Source: Gymnopilus junonius (Eukaryota > Basidiomycota > Agaricomycetes > Agaricales > Galerinaceae). Taken from it: 64,000 nt of DNA. The number at the start of each line of letters is the position of its first letter. Positions within the stretch are counted from its first letter, which is position 1. Shown here one piece after another: positions 44,911 through 56,929 of the stretch. The DNA is taken from positions 1 through 64,000 of the forward strand of contig JADNYJ010000175.1 of assembly GCA_015501075.1 (NCBI GenBank). The letters are read 5' to 3'. The notes under the pieces were generated by a model. The model did no database searches and had not been told where the DNA came from. It saw nothing but the letters and a program-made list of their open reading frames with translations. Both the position numbers and the translations under genes were made by a program.

Positions 44911-47900
44911 ATGGGAAAGAGGAATCAAAAGGGTGGTAAAGGCCCCCTGCCCCATTGTGCGTCTCTCCATTCCCATTCCACTCCGCTGCTGTGCTATGTG
45001 TTCCATGTCCGTTCCTCATCATCATTCCCGACTGCTCGGCACTTGTCCTGGCGTCGGTGCTGTTCATCGTCTACGACGGTGTCCAGTGCCACATTCCGAT
45101 TCAATTTTTTTTCGCCCTTGGGTCTCGATCGCTGCGGCATGCGGCACGCGGCGGCATTTACCCCACACTCTTGCCCGTCTCCGCCGTCACCATCCGTCTA
45201 TCCAATTTCCTTCTTTGCTCTCCCTCCTCTTCCAGCCAATGGCGTTTCTTCTATTTCCTCTCGTTCAAACGTAACTCTCAACTGACTCCTAATCACAGTA
45301 CGTTCACGAACTACAAGGTCATCCAGAGGCCGGGTACGCCCTCTCTTCCCTCCGCTCTCCTCTTGCTAACTCCTCTTCCCTTTTCATCAACCCTCCCTTC
45401 ATCCTCCTTCCCAATATACCCCCATATCCAGCTAATCCCCCTCCAGCCCAGCCCTTCCCTCCCAGACCAACTCCGCCTTTTAGGGCTCTACGCCGCCCCC
45501 ACTCTCGGGGACGGCAACTGCCTCTTCCGCGCCCTCGCAGACCAGGTGTATGGGAGTCCCGTCCGCCATGCCGAGGTGCGCAGGGAAGTGTGTGATTGGA
45601 TTGAGAAGTGGGGCGAGAGGTATGAGGGGTTCGTTGAGTTTGAGGGGGAGAGTGGGGAGGAGGGCGGTGGAGGGAAGAGGAGGAAGGGCAAGGACAAAGA
45701 GGGACCTAAAAGCTGATGTGAGAGAGGGCAAGAGTAGGAGGTTGGAGTCGTATTTGAGGAATATGAGGGAGAATGGTGGGTTTTCTTTCCCTTTTCTTCT
45801 TTGTTTTCTTTTCTCTTTACGAGATATTGTATTGCACATAATTATCACACACCCACATTGTCCATTCTCTAAATACTGACGTACTGACCACCCCCCTCCC
45901 TTCCATTTCACGCAGGTACATACGGCGGACACATGGAACTCTCCGCATTCGCACATATGACGCGGCGGAACATCAAAGTCGTCCAACCCGGCCTCGTATA
46001 CGTCATCGAATGGCGAGCAGGATCAGGTTCCTCCGTATCATCCTCCTCAACTCCTGGTACCTCAAATTCAAACGCCTCTGCTTCCCCCTCAGCACCTCCA
46101 TCAACGGTTGCCACTTCCACAAACACCTCAAAGTCCCCCTCATCGACCTCCACCTCCACCTCCACTTCTAGCACAGCCCCTCGTGCGCCCTCCATCCTCC
46201 CAGACGGCCGCCGCCTCACGCGCTCAACCTCAGGTGGAGCCATCACTGATAAATTCGACCAGATACAGAAGAAGAACCGGCGGTGGTGGAGAAAGCGTTA
46301 GCCGTTTCCGCCGCCGCCGCTAAAGCGGCCAAGGATGCCAAGGACGCGCAGAAAGATGCGCTGAAGGTGCAGAAGGTGAAGACGGGGAGACATGGGTATT
46401 ATGTCCTGGAGGAGGTTAGTAGTGATGAGGATGAAGATGGGGTGTGGGTGAGGTGGGTAGGGAGGAGCAGGAGGATCATGTTCATGGGAGGGTGGAGAGA
46501 AAGATGGAGAGCAGGTGCAGGAGCCAGAATCAAAGCAAGAGAGGGCGGAGGTGGTGGTGAATGTGAAAGAAGAAGCGGTTGAAGAGCAACAGCTTATAGA
46601 TGCTGAAGCCGGTGCCGACGTGGAACTGCAAGATACGGTGATGCCGCAACAGCAGCAGGAAGAGGCGGAGGAAGATGGTGGGCCGACGATTTATGTTGCG
46701 TGAGTATTTTTCTTTTCTTTCTATTTTCCCTTTTTTTTGGCTTGGTCTTTCGTCTCTTCCTCTTCCTTTTTCTCTTTATCCTTTTTGGTTTTTTCTTCCT
46801 TTTTTGGGTCTGGCCGCATTCGGAATTTACGGCACTGGAGCATTGAATATCCTCGTCCACGTCTTTTTTGTTTGGTTTTCTTTTTCTTCTATTCCCACTG
46901 TCTCCTTCCAAGCACGGTGGAAAGGTAAGGACACGCCGACTGACGGATGATATTACCGTGCTTTATTCCCGTTTCCTTTTTTAAGCGGTGTAGTCAGGTG
47001 AGGTATCTGATTCATTCAGAGGTTAGATTCTGTGGGAATGGTGGAGATATTGACGGTTAGGCTTTCTGTAGCAGATCGCGTGTTCTTCCTGCGTGTGCGT
47101 CGCATTTGCGTTCGTCATTCAGACGTGGTGATGATTTCGCCATTTCGCCCATTTTTTCAAATATTATTTTCTTTGCCTTACTTTTTAACCTTTTTTCGTT
47201 TCTTTGAAATTTATGTCGATGTATGAGAACAACAGAAGCTAACCCTCACTTTTTAGATACCACGACTGGGAACATTTTTCCTCCATCCGCAACCTCCGCG
47301 GGCCTCATTCGGGATTACCCAATATCCAAGAAACGCTTGCGTATGATTATGCGGACGCTGCATCTCCGTCTGCGCCTGCATCTTCAGCGTCAGCCTCTGC
47401 GCCCCCTTCAAAAGGGCTCAGTGAGAAAGAAGCTTTGAAAGAAAGGGAGAGAGAAAAGAAGAAAGAGAGGGAGAGGAAGGAAAAGGAGAGGGAAAAGGAG
47501 AGGAGGGAGAAGGGCAAGGGCGCGTTGAAGGTCAAGTTGAAGTTGGCCAGTGCGCCTGTGTCAACTGCTTCTGCATCTCCTTCGGCAGCGATGTCTAAAC
47601 CGGCTTCGACTTCGTCAACCCCTGCGCCTGCGAATGTGCCGATTCCCGCTTTGATGTCAGCAGACCCGAATTGGTACTCTTCCGACTTCGAGGTCGGCAT
47701 CGCCTTTTACCACTGTGCCTGGGTTTGGATCTGGGTTTGGATATGGGGCGGGGTATGCTTCGTCGCCGCTTACTTCTCTGCCTAGCTCGGCTTCTATTTG
47801 GTCTGTGGACTCTGAATCTCAGGATCAGTCACAACCACAACCACAACCGCAATCGCAGCCGCAACCAAGTGTTCCACCCCAACCTCAATCGGAGCCTTAC

Positions 47901-48811
47901 CCATCACAGCCTCACCACAATCAAGCAATGCAAATGCTAACACCCTTATCCAACCCTCCCAGCTCCTGCCCTCCACTCCTCTCGCTTACCACCATGACGA
48001 ACAAGCACACGCACATGCGATACATGCGCATCTCCAAGTAGCCCCGCGCACGCAGCACCGCTCGCCCAAACGCTCCTTTGACGAGTCCAGCGCGTCGGGT
48101 GGGGACGGGGAAGAGTCGGAGAGGAGGTCTAGGCGACGCGTGGGGTCTTCTGGCGTGTCTGTCACTGTCGGTGCCGATCAAGCTCAAGGAGCCAAGGAGG
48201 ATGTCGATATGGATATGGATGTCGGCGCTGATATTGATATCGACATTGACATTGACGTAGAGGGTGAAGGTACAGGAACACCCGCCCTCTCCGCCCCAGG
48301 GACCTCTTCCTCTTCCTCCTCAGAGTCCAGCTCAGAAGTCGCTTCAGAGCTCAGCTCACCACCCGCATCTGTATCCCCCTCTCCACCTCCTGATGTTGAC
48401 GTCGTCATCTCCGGCACGGCCTCTATGCCCCTTCTCCCTCCTTCCGCTTTAGAACCCTCCTCGATCAAGTCGCCTTTATCGCATCACGGAGCCAAGCTCA
48501 AACCCAAAAATCGATACCAGCACCCCGAGAAAGGGTTGACGAGGAGGCAGCGCAAGGCGCTGGGGCTACCTAAAGCACGCCCTGGTATGCACGTCAACGC
48601 TTCCGGTGTTCATGCGGGTGCCGGTGATGCTGCCGGGTTGAGTGCGGGCAAGATTGTCATTCCTGGTGGGAGGTGGACGGGGAGGGAGGCGAGTGCGCCT
48701 GCTGTTGCTGGCGGCGGCGGTGCTGGAGCGGGAGCCGAGGCTGAGGAGGAGTGGAGGAGGAATGGGACGGGGAGGTTGGATGTTAGAGGGTTTAGGGAGC
48801 TGAAGATTTGA
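44911..48811 (+). CDS. OTU-domain cysteine protease (deubiquitinase), frame disturbed
   Basis: Removes ubiquitin by cysteine-protease chemistry. ATG at 44911. The catalytic Asp/Cys motif is GDGNCLFRALADQVYGSP (near 45510). Next come RRLESYLRNMREN, TYGGHMELSAFAHMTRRNIK (45915-45970), and the catalytic His in YHDWEHFSSIRN (near 47260, after a ~550-nt intron). A long low-complexity tail follows: Glu/Arg/Lys coiled-coil near 47430-47520, acidic DID/DMD repeats near 48200-48260, and a basic block KNRYQHPEKGLTRRQRKALG near 48510. All three catalytic elements are intact. The frame changes near 45708, 46272, 46440, 46500, 47690 and 47935, each explained by one missing base. A conserved housekeeping-type gene with six such breaks suggests assembly indels more than gene death. 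Closest type: OTUD3/OTU-like. Confidence 0.75.
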
Positions 48812-49981
48812 TATTTGGACTCTGTCGATGTGGGTCCCCTTCGGCTTCAAGAGGCAGCAGATCAGGTCAAGGTTGTGCCGTGGCGGGTTGGTGATGAGCG
48901 ATGAGCTTTTGGTGGTGTGTGTGTGTCGTGACGAGCTATGAGCTGGGCTCTAGCTCGCTTTTTCTGTTGTGAGTGGCGACTGCTGCTGTTGGAGCGGGAC
49001 AGTTCACACTGAGCCGGAAGAAGCGGATGAAGGCGACTTCGAGAATGAGAGTTGGGAAGGTGAAGGTTTGCTTTCCGTCCTTAAGGGCCCTTCTGGTTCA
49101 GGCTCGCAATGGTTTGTGTTCTGGTGGTTGCATAGGTTGCATAGCCGTACGACAGAACATATCCTGGATGATTCAACTTTCAGGCCTCAGGCCCCCTTTG
49201 GCATTCTTGACGGTAATGGGAATTTGGGCAACCGGCAACTTGGTGCACTGGATGTCGACTTTCCATCTTCCTTTGGAGCGTCCTTCTGAGGCGTCAGAGC
49301 GCGCCCTCTCTAGACTGAGGGTGACGTCCGCATATCCTGCCCCTCTCTCCGACTCCCATCCACTGCCTGTATGCACTGGGCAATGGCTTTCATCGGACGC
49401 GATCAGGGAAAATGCCGAGATTACCAGGATGCTGCACATCTTCTCTGGGGTTTCTCTCTCCAGCTCGCTCATTCGGAGAGAGAAAAACATGGACACGCCA
49501 ATGCATGGCATCAACTGATCCATGAAGGTTATGCGTGGACCAAACCATGATGGATTTGCTTGGAGCTCCGACACTTTGGTGCTCTGCCAGGTTTGAAGCT
49601 TGTCCTTTTACGTAGGACTAGATGAAGCAAACTCCTCCCTACGTTGCTGGCCTCCCTTCTTCCACTTGTTCGCTGAAAAGAAAGAAAAAATTGTTGGGTC
49701 CCAGTTGCATTGTATCACGATTTCTCGTTTCATTATTTATTTAGCATTCCACACAGGACGCCTCTTATCTCGCCCTGATGACACGAGGTGATCCATTATT
49801 TTATTCTTCCGGTTCTTCTCCATTTTTGTCTCTTTTTCCTCATAATCGACTCTTTGCATGACGCATCTATAGTCAACTTCGTACACAATACATACTCACG
49901 ACCCGTCACGAATCAGTTTCCTCTTTATTCGTCCTTTTTTGTTTCATTTTTTTCCTGTGGCCAATACATTTACTGCACAAG
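48812..49981. other. Intergenic
   Basis: Overlapping ORFs at 48969-49574 on both strands have no domain and no splice support. No repeat or RNA gene recognised. Confidence 0.3.
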
Positions 49982-50497
49982 CTATAATTCATACACTGTA
50001 GCTACCAAATCTACGAAGCATTGCCCATTCATGGTACTCGTACAGTACATACTTTTCATGTGCATTATATTTATTATATTCCTCTCTTTCACGAATCTGT
50101 TTCCCCCTCGGTTGGCTTTGCTGGTCTGATCTTGAACGTCCAAATCTTCTAGTCTCTGGGACGCATGCGTTTGCGGTACTACGGTGCGGTTAGACGTGGT
50201 TGACTCAGGCGATGGTGCTGGAAGGGTACCATTCAATTTTGAGTTTTTGATTCCAAGCGTACCTCGAGCACTATCAGCATTATCAAGTAAGCTCGCTGAT
50301 TCCACGTTTTCATTTCTATTTCCATTTACAACTCCGTCATCCGGGCATGTCCACGTCCATCCCTGTTGTCTTTTTCTGACAAAATAGACGGCGAGAGCGA
50401 TCAGGAGAAGAACGAGGACTGTTATCCGCATGGTGTTCGTTACGATAAAATTTCTCGGAACGGTGATTTGTGAGAAGGAGGAATTTGAAGGCACCAT
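49982..50497 (-). CDS. Unknown single-pass membrane protein, possibly partial
   Basis: A 171-codon frame from 50497. Residues about 22-40 form one strong transmembrane segment (MRITVLVLLLIALAVYFVRK) followed by positive residues, so the C-terminal ~130 residues are probably cytosolic. That part is Ser/Thr/Asn-rich without a known domain. There is no cleaved signal peptide. Upstream exons encoding an extracellular part are possible but I found none. The last 30 residues may be read-through of an untranslated region. Confidence 0.4.
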   Translation of the reverse strand: MVPSNSSFSQITVPRNFIVTNTMRITVLVLLLIALAVYFVRKRQQGWTWTCPDDGVVNGNRNENVESASLLDNADSARGTLGIKNSKLNGTLPAPSPESTTSNRTVVPQTHASQRLEDLDVQDQTSKANRGGNRFVKERNIINIMHMKSMYCTSTMNGQCFVDLVATVYEL

Positions 50498-52077
50498 GGC
50501 GAGTGTCTAAGGATATGTATCGGATATTCCTGTAGTTGGCCACAATGGGTTGTGAATACTGGTTGATCGACCATCCGAGGGGTGGTAAATAACGTGTGCA
50601 TTTTTCAGGAGAGATACTTATATGTATACTATGTATATATTATATATTCCTTATTCCCAGCTAATTGATGGTCTCGACCCTCGAACGTGCATTCACCAGA
50701 AGGTTTCTAACTGACGAATTCAAGACTTCACCACATGGGCGGGATGGTCATCTCATAGTCATCGTAGTTTTGTGAATATTCCGATGAATCGAGGAGATGA
50801 TCAAAGTTTTACTAATGGACTTAGTACCCTCGTGATGCTTTATGAGATTTGCTCGTCGATTGTCGATTTCTTTCTACGGCTGCCGGCGACTACCGTCATT
50901 CCTTGAGCCAATTCATGTAATTGTTATATGGCATGGTATGCACATAGAGTACTAATACTCCACTTTAGTGAGCAATACCTATCTGCAGCCTCGCACAAGC
51001 AATCAACTTGATCCGTACAGAAATCCAATTCCATGTCTGCGAGGACAAGGAATTAGCGCACTTGAATTAGCGACTATCGATTTGGTGCAGCTGAAACGTC
51101 AAGTATATCTTAGCTCGAAGTCAGCCAGCTTTTCCTTTGGTTATCAAAGCTTCAAGTGCTATGGATACTTCGAGTAGTTCCAGAATTATTACTCTTGGGG
51201 ATTCCGGGATTGATGTCGCCCTTTATCCATTCTAAGGCGCGTCTTTCGGCAGTGGAAGGCTTTTAGAGTCAAAACGAGAACGCGATGGATGCGATAACAA
51301 CCGGTTACTGGGGAGGTCCTAAGAAGTAGTGTCCGCTTTGTAAAGACGATAAAGACCTGCAAGCTTATCACTAATTTGCCATCTGAATCATTGAACTCTT
51401 CCACATTCACCATGGGCCAAAAAGTTGGTCTCTCCTAGACAGACTGACGAAATAAGTATGTGGCTGACAATAAAAAATACGACAAAGGTAGCAAGGACCA
51501 AGTTCATCACACCCTGCTATCGAAGGAGAGTCGCTTGATTTATTAAAAAAATTCTCAAAACCAGAATACAGATAAATGTGCACGTGCAAGCTAATAATTC
51601 AAAGTTCTCTCCTTCAGTACTATTTTAAAAACTGCAGAAAGGTCCATGGAATCCATTTTCGCTTAACTGCATTGCACCTTTCGACATGAGTATTTATTCC
51701 AGTGAATGAGGGGTTGATCATCAGAACCAGATACTAAGTCCGAGTAGCACGGCACCATGTGATGGATATCGGTTGGACATCGGGTACTGAAAAGATTCCC
51801 TAGGGCCTACTTACTATGAGGTGTAAGCAATGGGCCACTGTGTGTGTTAGTCGCTCGGAGCCATAGGCTGAAGGATGGTAAATGTTTGTTGTCTGTCACT
51901 CAAGAGTCAAATGCATGATCAACACTGTGGCTAGGCCTGGTATGCACTTGTCGAAGTTGTCCAAAATATACTTTTTCTGTCAAACAAACGCTCATTCCTC
52001 ATTTTGATTGTTCCCAGTGATAGACAGATAAGAATGCCCCTCAAAAGCTCACTCACTCTCGCAAAAACTAGTTGACC
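50498..52077. other. Intergenic, left of the inverted duplication unit
   Basis: AT-rich with only short overlapping ORFs. No repeat, RNA gene or homology recognised. The last 100-150 bp should contain the promoter of R copy E. Confidence 0.3.
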
Positions 52078-53019
52078 ATGTTCCCCCAACCGTACCTTGT
52101 GTCCTCCGCAGCCTCGTCGCTTGCCACCCTCCCGCACATTTACAACCCCTCAGCGACTCTCACCTCCCTGCCCGCGCATATCCTGCTCAAAGTTATCTAC
52201 CACTGTTTCCCACGGCTGTTGCTACCCACTAAACCAGAGCGCCAACGCAAAACACTCTATTGGCTCACCATCTCCCTGCGTCTCGTCTCGAGAAAATTCT
52301 ACATAGCATGCATGCACATTCTCAGATCTACTTACTTGTCTTCGTATCAGGGTCTCATTAGACCGCCATACACCAGTGACCCGTTCCCTTTCTCTCTGCC
52401 TACACTCTCTCCAGGTTCCATAGTCGGTGTTGACGTGTTTTCACCCCTCGTAACCCTGCACCGCGAAACCCCCGTCCTGGACCGGTTTATCGCGCTTAAA
52501 GTTCGGCAAGACGTCCTCGCCGACGAGTCCGAGCTGCATCTTGACAGGGAAGACTCCTTCAAGGACCTGTTTGACGTCGCACAGCCCCGCGCACGCTTGG
52601 AAGACCTAGTGAGAGTGTATGGTGTTCGGGAAGGCGTTGTGAGCGTTCCTGAGGGGTATCATGAGAACGAGAGCCAGGATGCGGAGCGTTCTGCCCCTAG
52701 GCCTGGGCCTTCCTCGTCGACCTCAAATCCAGCAAATCCAGCTCCTGCTCCTGCTCCGAAAACCCGCCGATCCTTCTTCTCCTTTGGCTCCAAAAAACCC
52801 TCTTCTGATCCTCCTCCTACCCAAACAAAAATCCAAATCCAACCCATTCCCTTCCCTTCCCTCTCCATCTCGTTCTCTCCTCGCCAAGTCGGCTTGGTGC
52901 TCAATCGTTCCAGGACCATGGTGGAAGTTCCCAGGAGGGGCACGGGCAGGAATAGAGAAACACTGGAGGTCCTGGCGAAGGCGTTGGTTGGGGAGTTGAA
53001 AGTCGCTCTTGGGGAGTGA
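52078..53019 (+). CDS. Family R protein, copy E, intact (313 aa)
   Basis: ATG at 52078. It has the same plan as copy D: SLPAHILLKVIYHCFPRLLL, KPERQRKTLYWLTISLRLVS, CMHILRSTYLSSYQGLIRPP, ETPVLDRFIALKVRQDVLAD, ELHLDREDSFKDLFDVAQPR, a shorter Pro/Ala linker, FSFGSKKPSSDPP and ISFSPRQVGLVLNRSRTMVE to a TGA at 53017-53019. Compared with D it lacks the Ser-rich inserts (about 140 residues shorter). It is convergent with Q copy 3. The truncated copy B derives from this type, not from D, because linker and 3' flank match E. Function unknown. Confidence 0.7.
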   Translation: MFPQPYLVSSAASSLATLPHIYNPSATLTSLPAHILLKVIYHCFPRLLLPTKPERQRKTLYWLTISLRLVSRKFYIACMHILRSTYLSSYQGLIRPPYTSDPFPFSLPTLSPGSIVGVDVFSPLVTLHRETPVLDRFIALKVRQDVLADESELHLDREDSFKDLFDVAQPRARLEDLVRVYGVREGVVSVPEGYHENESQDAERSAPRPGPSSSTSNPANPAPAPAPKTRRSFFSFGSKKPSSDPPPTQTKIQIQPIPFPSLSISFSPRQVGLVLNRSRTMVEVPRRGTGRNRETLEVLAKALVGELKVALGE

Positions 53020-54012
53020 GATGATAGAAGTGAGAAGTGGATTGAAGAAATAGGATGTGCGTGCCGTTTTGTTTTAGAGAAATGGTGAGTTCGTTTCATC
53101 ATCTTTCCCTTTCTCTCCTCCTTGTTAGTTTGTTTTCCCTCCTTATTCTTATATTCTCCTTCTCCTCCCGTCTCTTGTTAGCCATTTGCTCTTTTCAAAA
53201 TTTAAATTGCATATTAAATTCGATCGCTGAACCTGAATCCGACTTCTTATTCTTAACTACTCTAAATTTGCTTTGCTCTCACAAGCGCTTTGACTTGTTG
53301 TCGTCAATGGACCTTATTTGTATTCTTGCTGCTGTCGATATTGACGTTCTGGCTTCGAAGTAGAAGACACTTTAACCATTCCTGCCCTACATGTTTGTGT
53401 TTCTTGTTCTCTAAATCCCGACCTACGTGTTGGGTCACGGCTGGGAATTACGGATATCGTCATAATGGATGAGAGGGATCGAAAGGATTTTATTTTATTT
53501 TTTGTAGCGCATATGTACCGGTTCCATGCGAATCTTATCTTTGTTCAAGTTATTGAGAACTGAATTGGACCCCCGCTAAACCTGAGACTGTGGTGTGCAT
53601 TTAAATCTTTGGAGAGCCAAAACATTACTTGACACAAGATTGCACCTCCAGGCGAAGAGTTTTTGACTTCTCTGTTGAAGTTGGCCATTTCTGGACTCAT
53701 AATTGAGTCCTTACACAATATTGTGCTTCTGGGTTGTACCATAACGCAATGATATAAATTGACGGAATAAAACTTCGCATACGAAAAAGTAGTAGTGACA
53801 TATCGAAACTCGAGATGTGGTATGAGAACCATCCAACAGATTTTCTTTCAACACTGGCCATCATAACCAAATCGTAACGATCTTGGAAGGAAAGTGGAGA
53901 AAAAGCAAAGAGCAAGTCGCCTCGGATCAACCTCGGATTTCCGTGAGAATGTGACGATCGATAGACCGGGATGCCTGCATCCGGACTCTACCTTGCAGCA
54001 TATCCTCTCTCC

Positions 54013-55444
54013 CTAGATCAAGTCCTGATACTTGGAAGGACGGAAATTGTCCTTGGCTTTTGGCACAATACTGTAAGTGCTAATTTGATTAGTGCTGCTC
54101 AATGTGAATAGCTGACATCGCTGACCTTGGATCCTCAAAAACTATCTGGAGCTCTGGGCCGAGGTTTTCTTGACCCTGGCTTGGACCCTGCATTATTGGT
54201 AGATCGCCAGGGGTTGCAGGTATCGGGGGCGACGGTGTCATCTCGTCGAAGCGCTGCCGCTTCAGTGGAGGAGATGGAGAAGGTAGCGACAGCGACGGCG
54301 ATGGATTACAGTCTGCTGATACAGCCGATGTGGATGATTCCGAGGGAGAATGCTCAGCCTCATCTAATCGCTTGCGCTTTCCCGATGAAGTAGACAGAGT
54401 TGAGGGAGGTGGCGTGGACAAGGTCGCAGAAGTTGATGAAGCATTAAACGCGGCCCTGCTGGAATGGCCGTATGGTTCTTGTGACTTGGCATGTTTCCCT
54501 GTCCCGGAGACACTGCGTTGGGAGTCGCTGGATGGAACTTGCCTGTCAGCACTGAGAACCGAGATGGTTAGTATCCGCTTCGAGAGCCAGAACACCTTTA
54601 CATTACCTTCGACTGCTGTTTCGGACGTGATCATTGTTCCGCTCGACGTCAGCGTCAAAGCTGGATATCTTTTGGTCTTGGAAGACTGGTCGAATATATT
54701 CTTTGAAGTGTGTTGCGGTTCTCTGTTGCTGAGACCAAAACTATCTAGCTTGTGTGGAGAGTTGTCCTCATTGCCGAATTGTCTTCCAACGAGAGTGGAT
54801 GCTGGAGGAACGATTATCAACGACTTCGGATCAACGAACTCTTGCTGGTGCCAGTGATCTGCGTGCGGGGCGATCCTCTTGGATTGACAGGCTGGGAGGG
54901 AATGCATGACTTGTCCGTCACGTTGTTGGCCGTCGATATGGTCGGATTGGAGGCTTTGACTTATGGACGAGTCATAGTTGGAAGAGGTGAAGCCAGAATC
55001 GACAATCAGGCGTATGGCTGCCAAGAGTCGCTGAGCATCTGGAGTGAGCTCTGCGTTGCCCTGAAGCGGTGAGGACAGTGTATGATGTGAAGACGGCATC
55101 AGTTCAGCCACAGAGTCCGAAGGAACCAAGAAGGAACCAAAGCAGAAGATTGCGATCCTATGGCGCCAGCAGAAAACATATCCGGGCTCTCCTCATCCTT
55201 CGAGGAAAGGCGTAGTGTCTGAAACTGTGAAGGAGTGGCTACCTCAAGGATGCTTTCACAGCAAAGCGGATTGGAGCGAGGAACTCGCGGAAGGAAATCA
55301 CCTGTGAAGCGCAACCCGAGGTCAGAATCCGACTCACAATTCGTTTAGCGCTAAAGGTGGTAACTCACTGCCTGTTATGTCTTTGGAATGGACAACATCG
55401 TAACACAGACACCTGCCAAAAATCCAGCAGGGTTCGAAATACAT
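54013..55444 (-). pseudogene. Family Q gene, copy 3, frameshifted
   Basis: ATG at 55444 (MYFEPCWIFGRCLCYDVV); intron as in copy 2. Exon 2 begins DFLPRVPRSNPLCCESILEV. One T is missing from the run near 55132 compared with copy 1, which shifts the frame. From 55129 down the frame is open for 346 codons through the KRKRLDEAE and LKRQRFDEM clusters. The last exon again gives AKDNFRPSKYQDLI with a stop at 54013-54015. All splice sites are kept. A single base separates this copy from an open gene. Confidence 0.7.
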
Positions 55445-56929
55445 GTCTATTTGCTGAAGGGGATGGAATGATGCAGGTGAGTCAATGGTTGTTGTGGAGC
55501 GGAAAGAATGGCAATGTAAGTGATTCGCCTTATGCCTTATAAAACCAGCATTCAGGAAGCACCCGGACACTCGGGGCTTGTATAGAGAATTGGCAATCGT
55601 TCACACACCACAGTAATTTGCCGGTCGAAAGGACGCTAGGCAAGTCTCTGACTCACTGTATTTGAATAAAATCAAGTCTTCCATCGCCAATTCCTCGTTG
55701 TAGGGCCTGTCAGTTACCTACAAGCGACCACGAGTTTGACCACGAGTCGCGACATTTCAAGCTCTTCGGAACACCTTTGGTAATATCGCCTCCACGACCT
55801 GGTTCCCTCGTGCCCTTGTTTTGTTTTCCTGCCAGTCTGTAATCCGCCTAGTGATGTTGTTTTTTCTTTGGACACTGATTGATACTGATAATCAGTGGGC
55901 CCTGCAAGACACGTTGTTTAGCAAATTTTCTATGGCATCCAGGGTTCACATTCTTCGACATTTTGGAAGGCAGTTGCGCGACAAGCAGTCTTGTTCAACC
56001 TACGACTCCAGCTTTTGTTCCTTGATTCCTTGACCCATGAAGGCAGATAGAAGCAAATATCGACAAGGGTTTAATTTTCGTAAAATCCTCCTGCGAGGTC
56101 GGTCGGCATTCAGGTCAACGAGGCATCGATTTGATTCCTTCGGCTCCCTTCTCACTGTTCCATATTCTGGTCTTTAACATTGTCCACTTAAGTCAAACAT
56201 AGCAGATAATTCCGTACCTTGTTAAAAAATACATTCGAATGGTATTTCGACAGGGATTTGTTTGAATGAAAATATTAATAGCTCACTCATTCGTCTTATA
56301 AACTGGGGTTCGAACGAGCCTATTGGTCGATCAGGTTCGTCTTCAATGAGGCCTTAAAGGCACAATATTCTTCGCGGTTCATGAGATGAGATTTCGTCCA
56401 GATCTTCTGCTGAACCGATGCGATCAGCTCATTTGTGTTGTTCCCCATATAGCTAGACTAGATCGCCACACAACTTCCTACCAAACTCTGTTTTGCCATT
56501 TTGCTATCTCAGCAGTCGATACGCTGATACATCGGCCATGCCTCTTGACAAAGGAAAGCCCACACTCGCCAATCTGAGGGTTTTAATCTAACTGCATCGA
56601 TGATATGACGCGGTATCGCAAGGCTGGACATGGCATTTGCTCTGAGGATAGGTCGATAAGAGGACGACCAAACTTCATTTCAAGTGGGAGTTCAACTCTC
56701 AAACGAAGGTTTATAAAATTGTAAAGCTACGATGTTCTGGATCCGAACTAGTCATCATAAGCATTGAAAATCGTCTACTGTTTCGTTCCGTAACTGTAAT
56801 TAAGTGGGAAGGAGAATTGCAGGGTGCATCGGCCATGAGGAATTCAAACCTGTGTTTCTGGCTGAGAACTAGCAAGGCATCAGCACAAGGCAGACATGTG
56901 CGACGGGAAGAAGAAAACAAGAGACCTTC
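55445..56929. promoter_or_regulatory. Shared divergent upstream region of Q copy 3 and P copy 3
   Basis: Inverted counterpart of 33463-34956. No consistent open frame. Confidence 0.4.
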
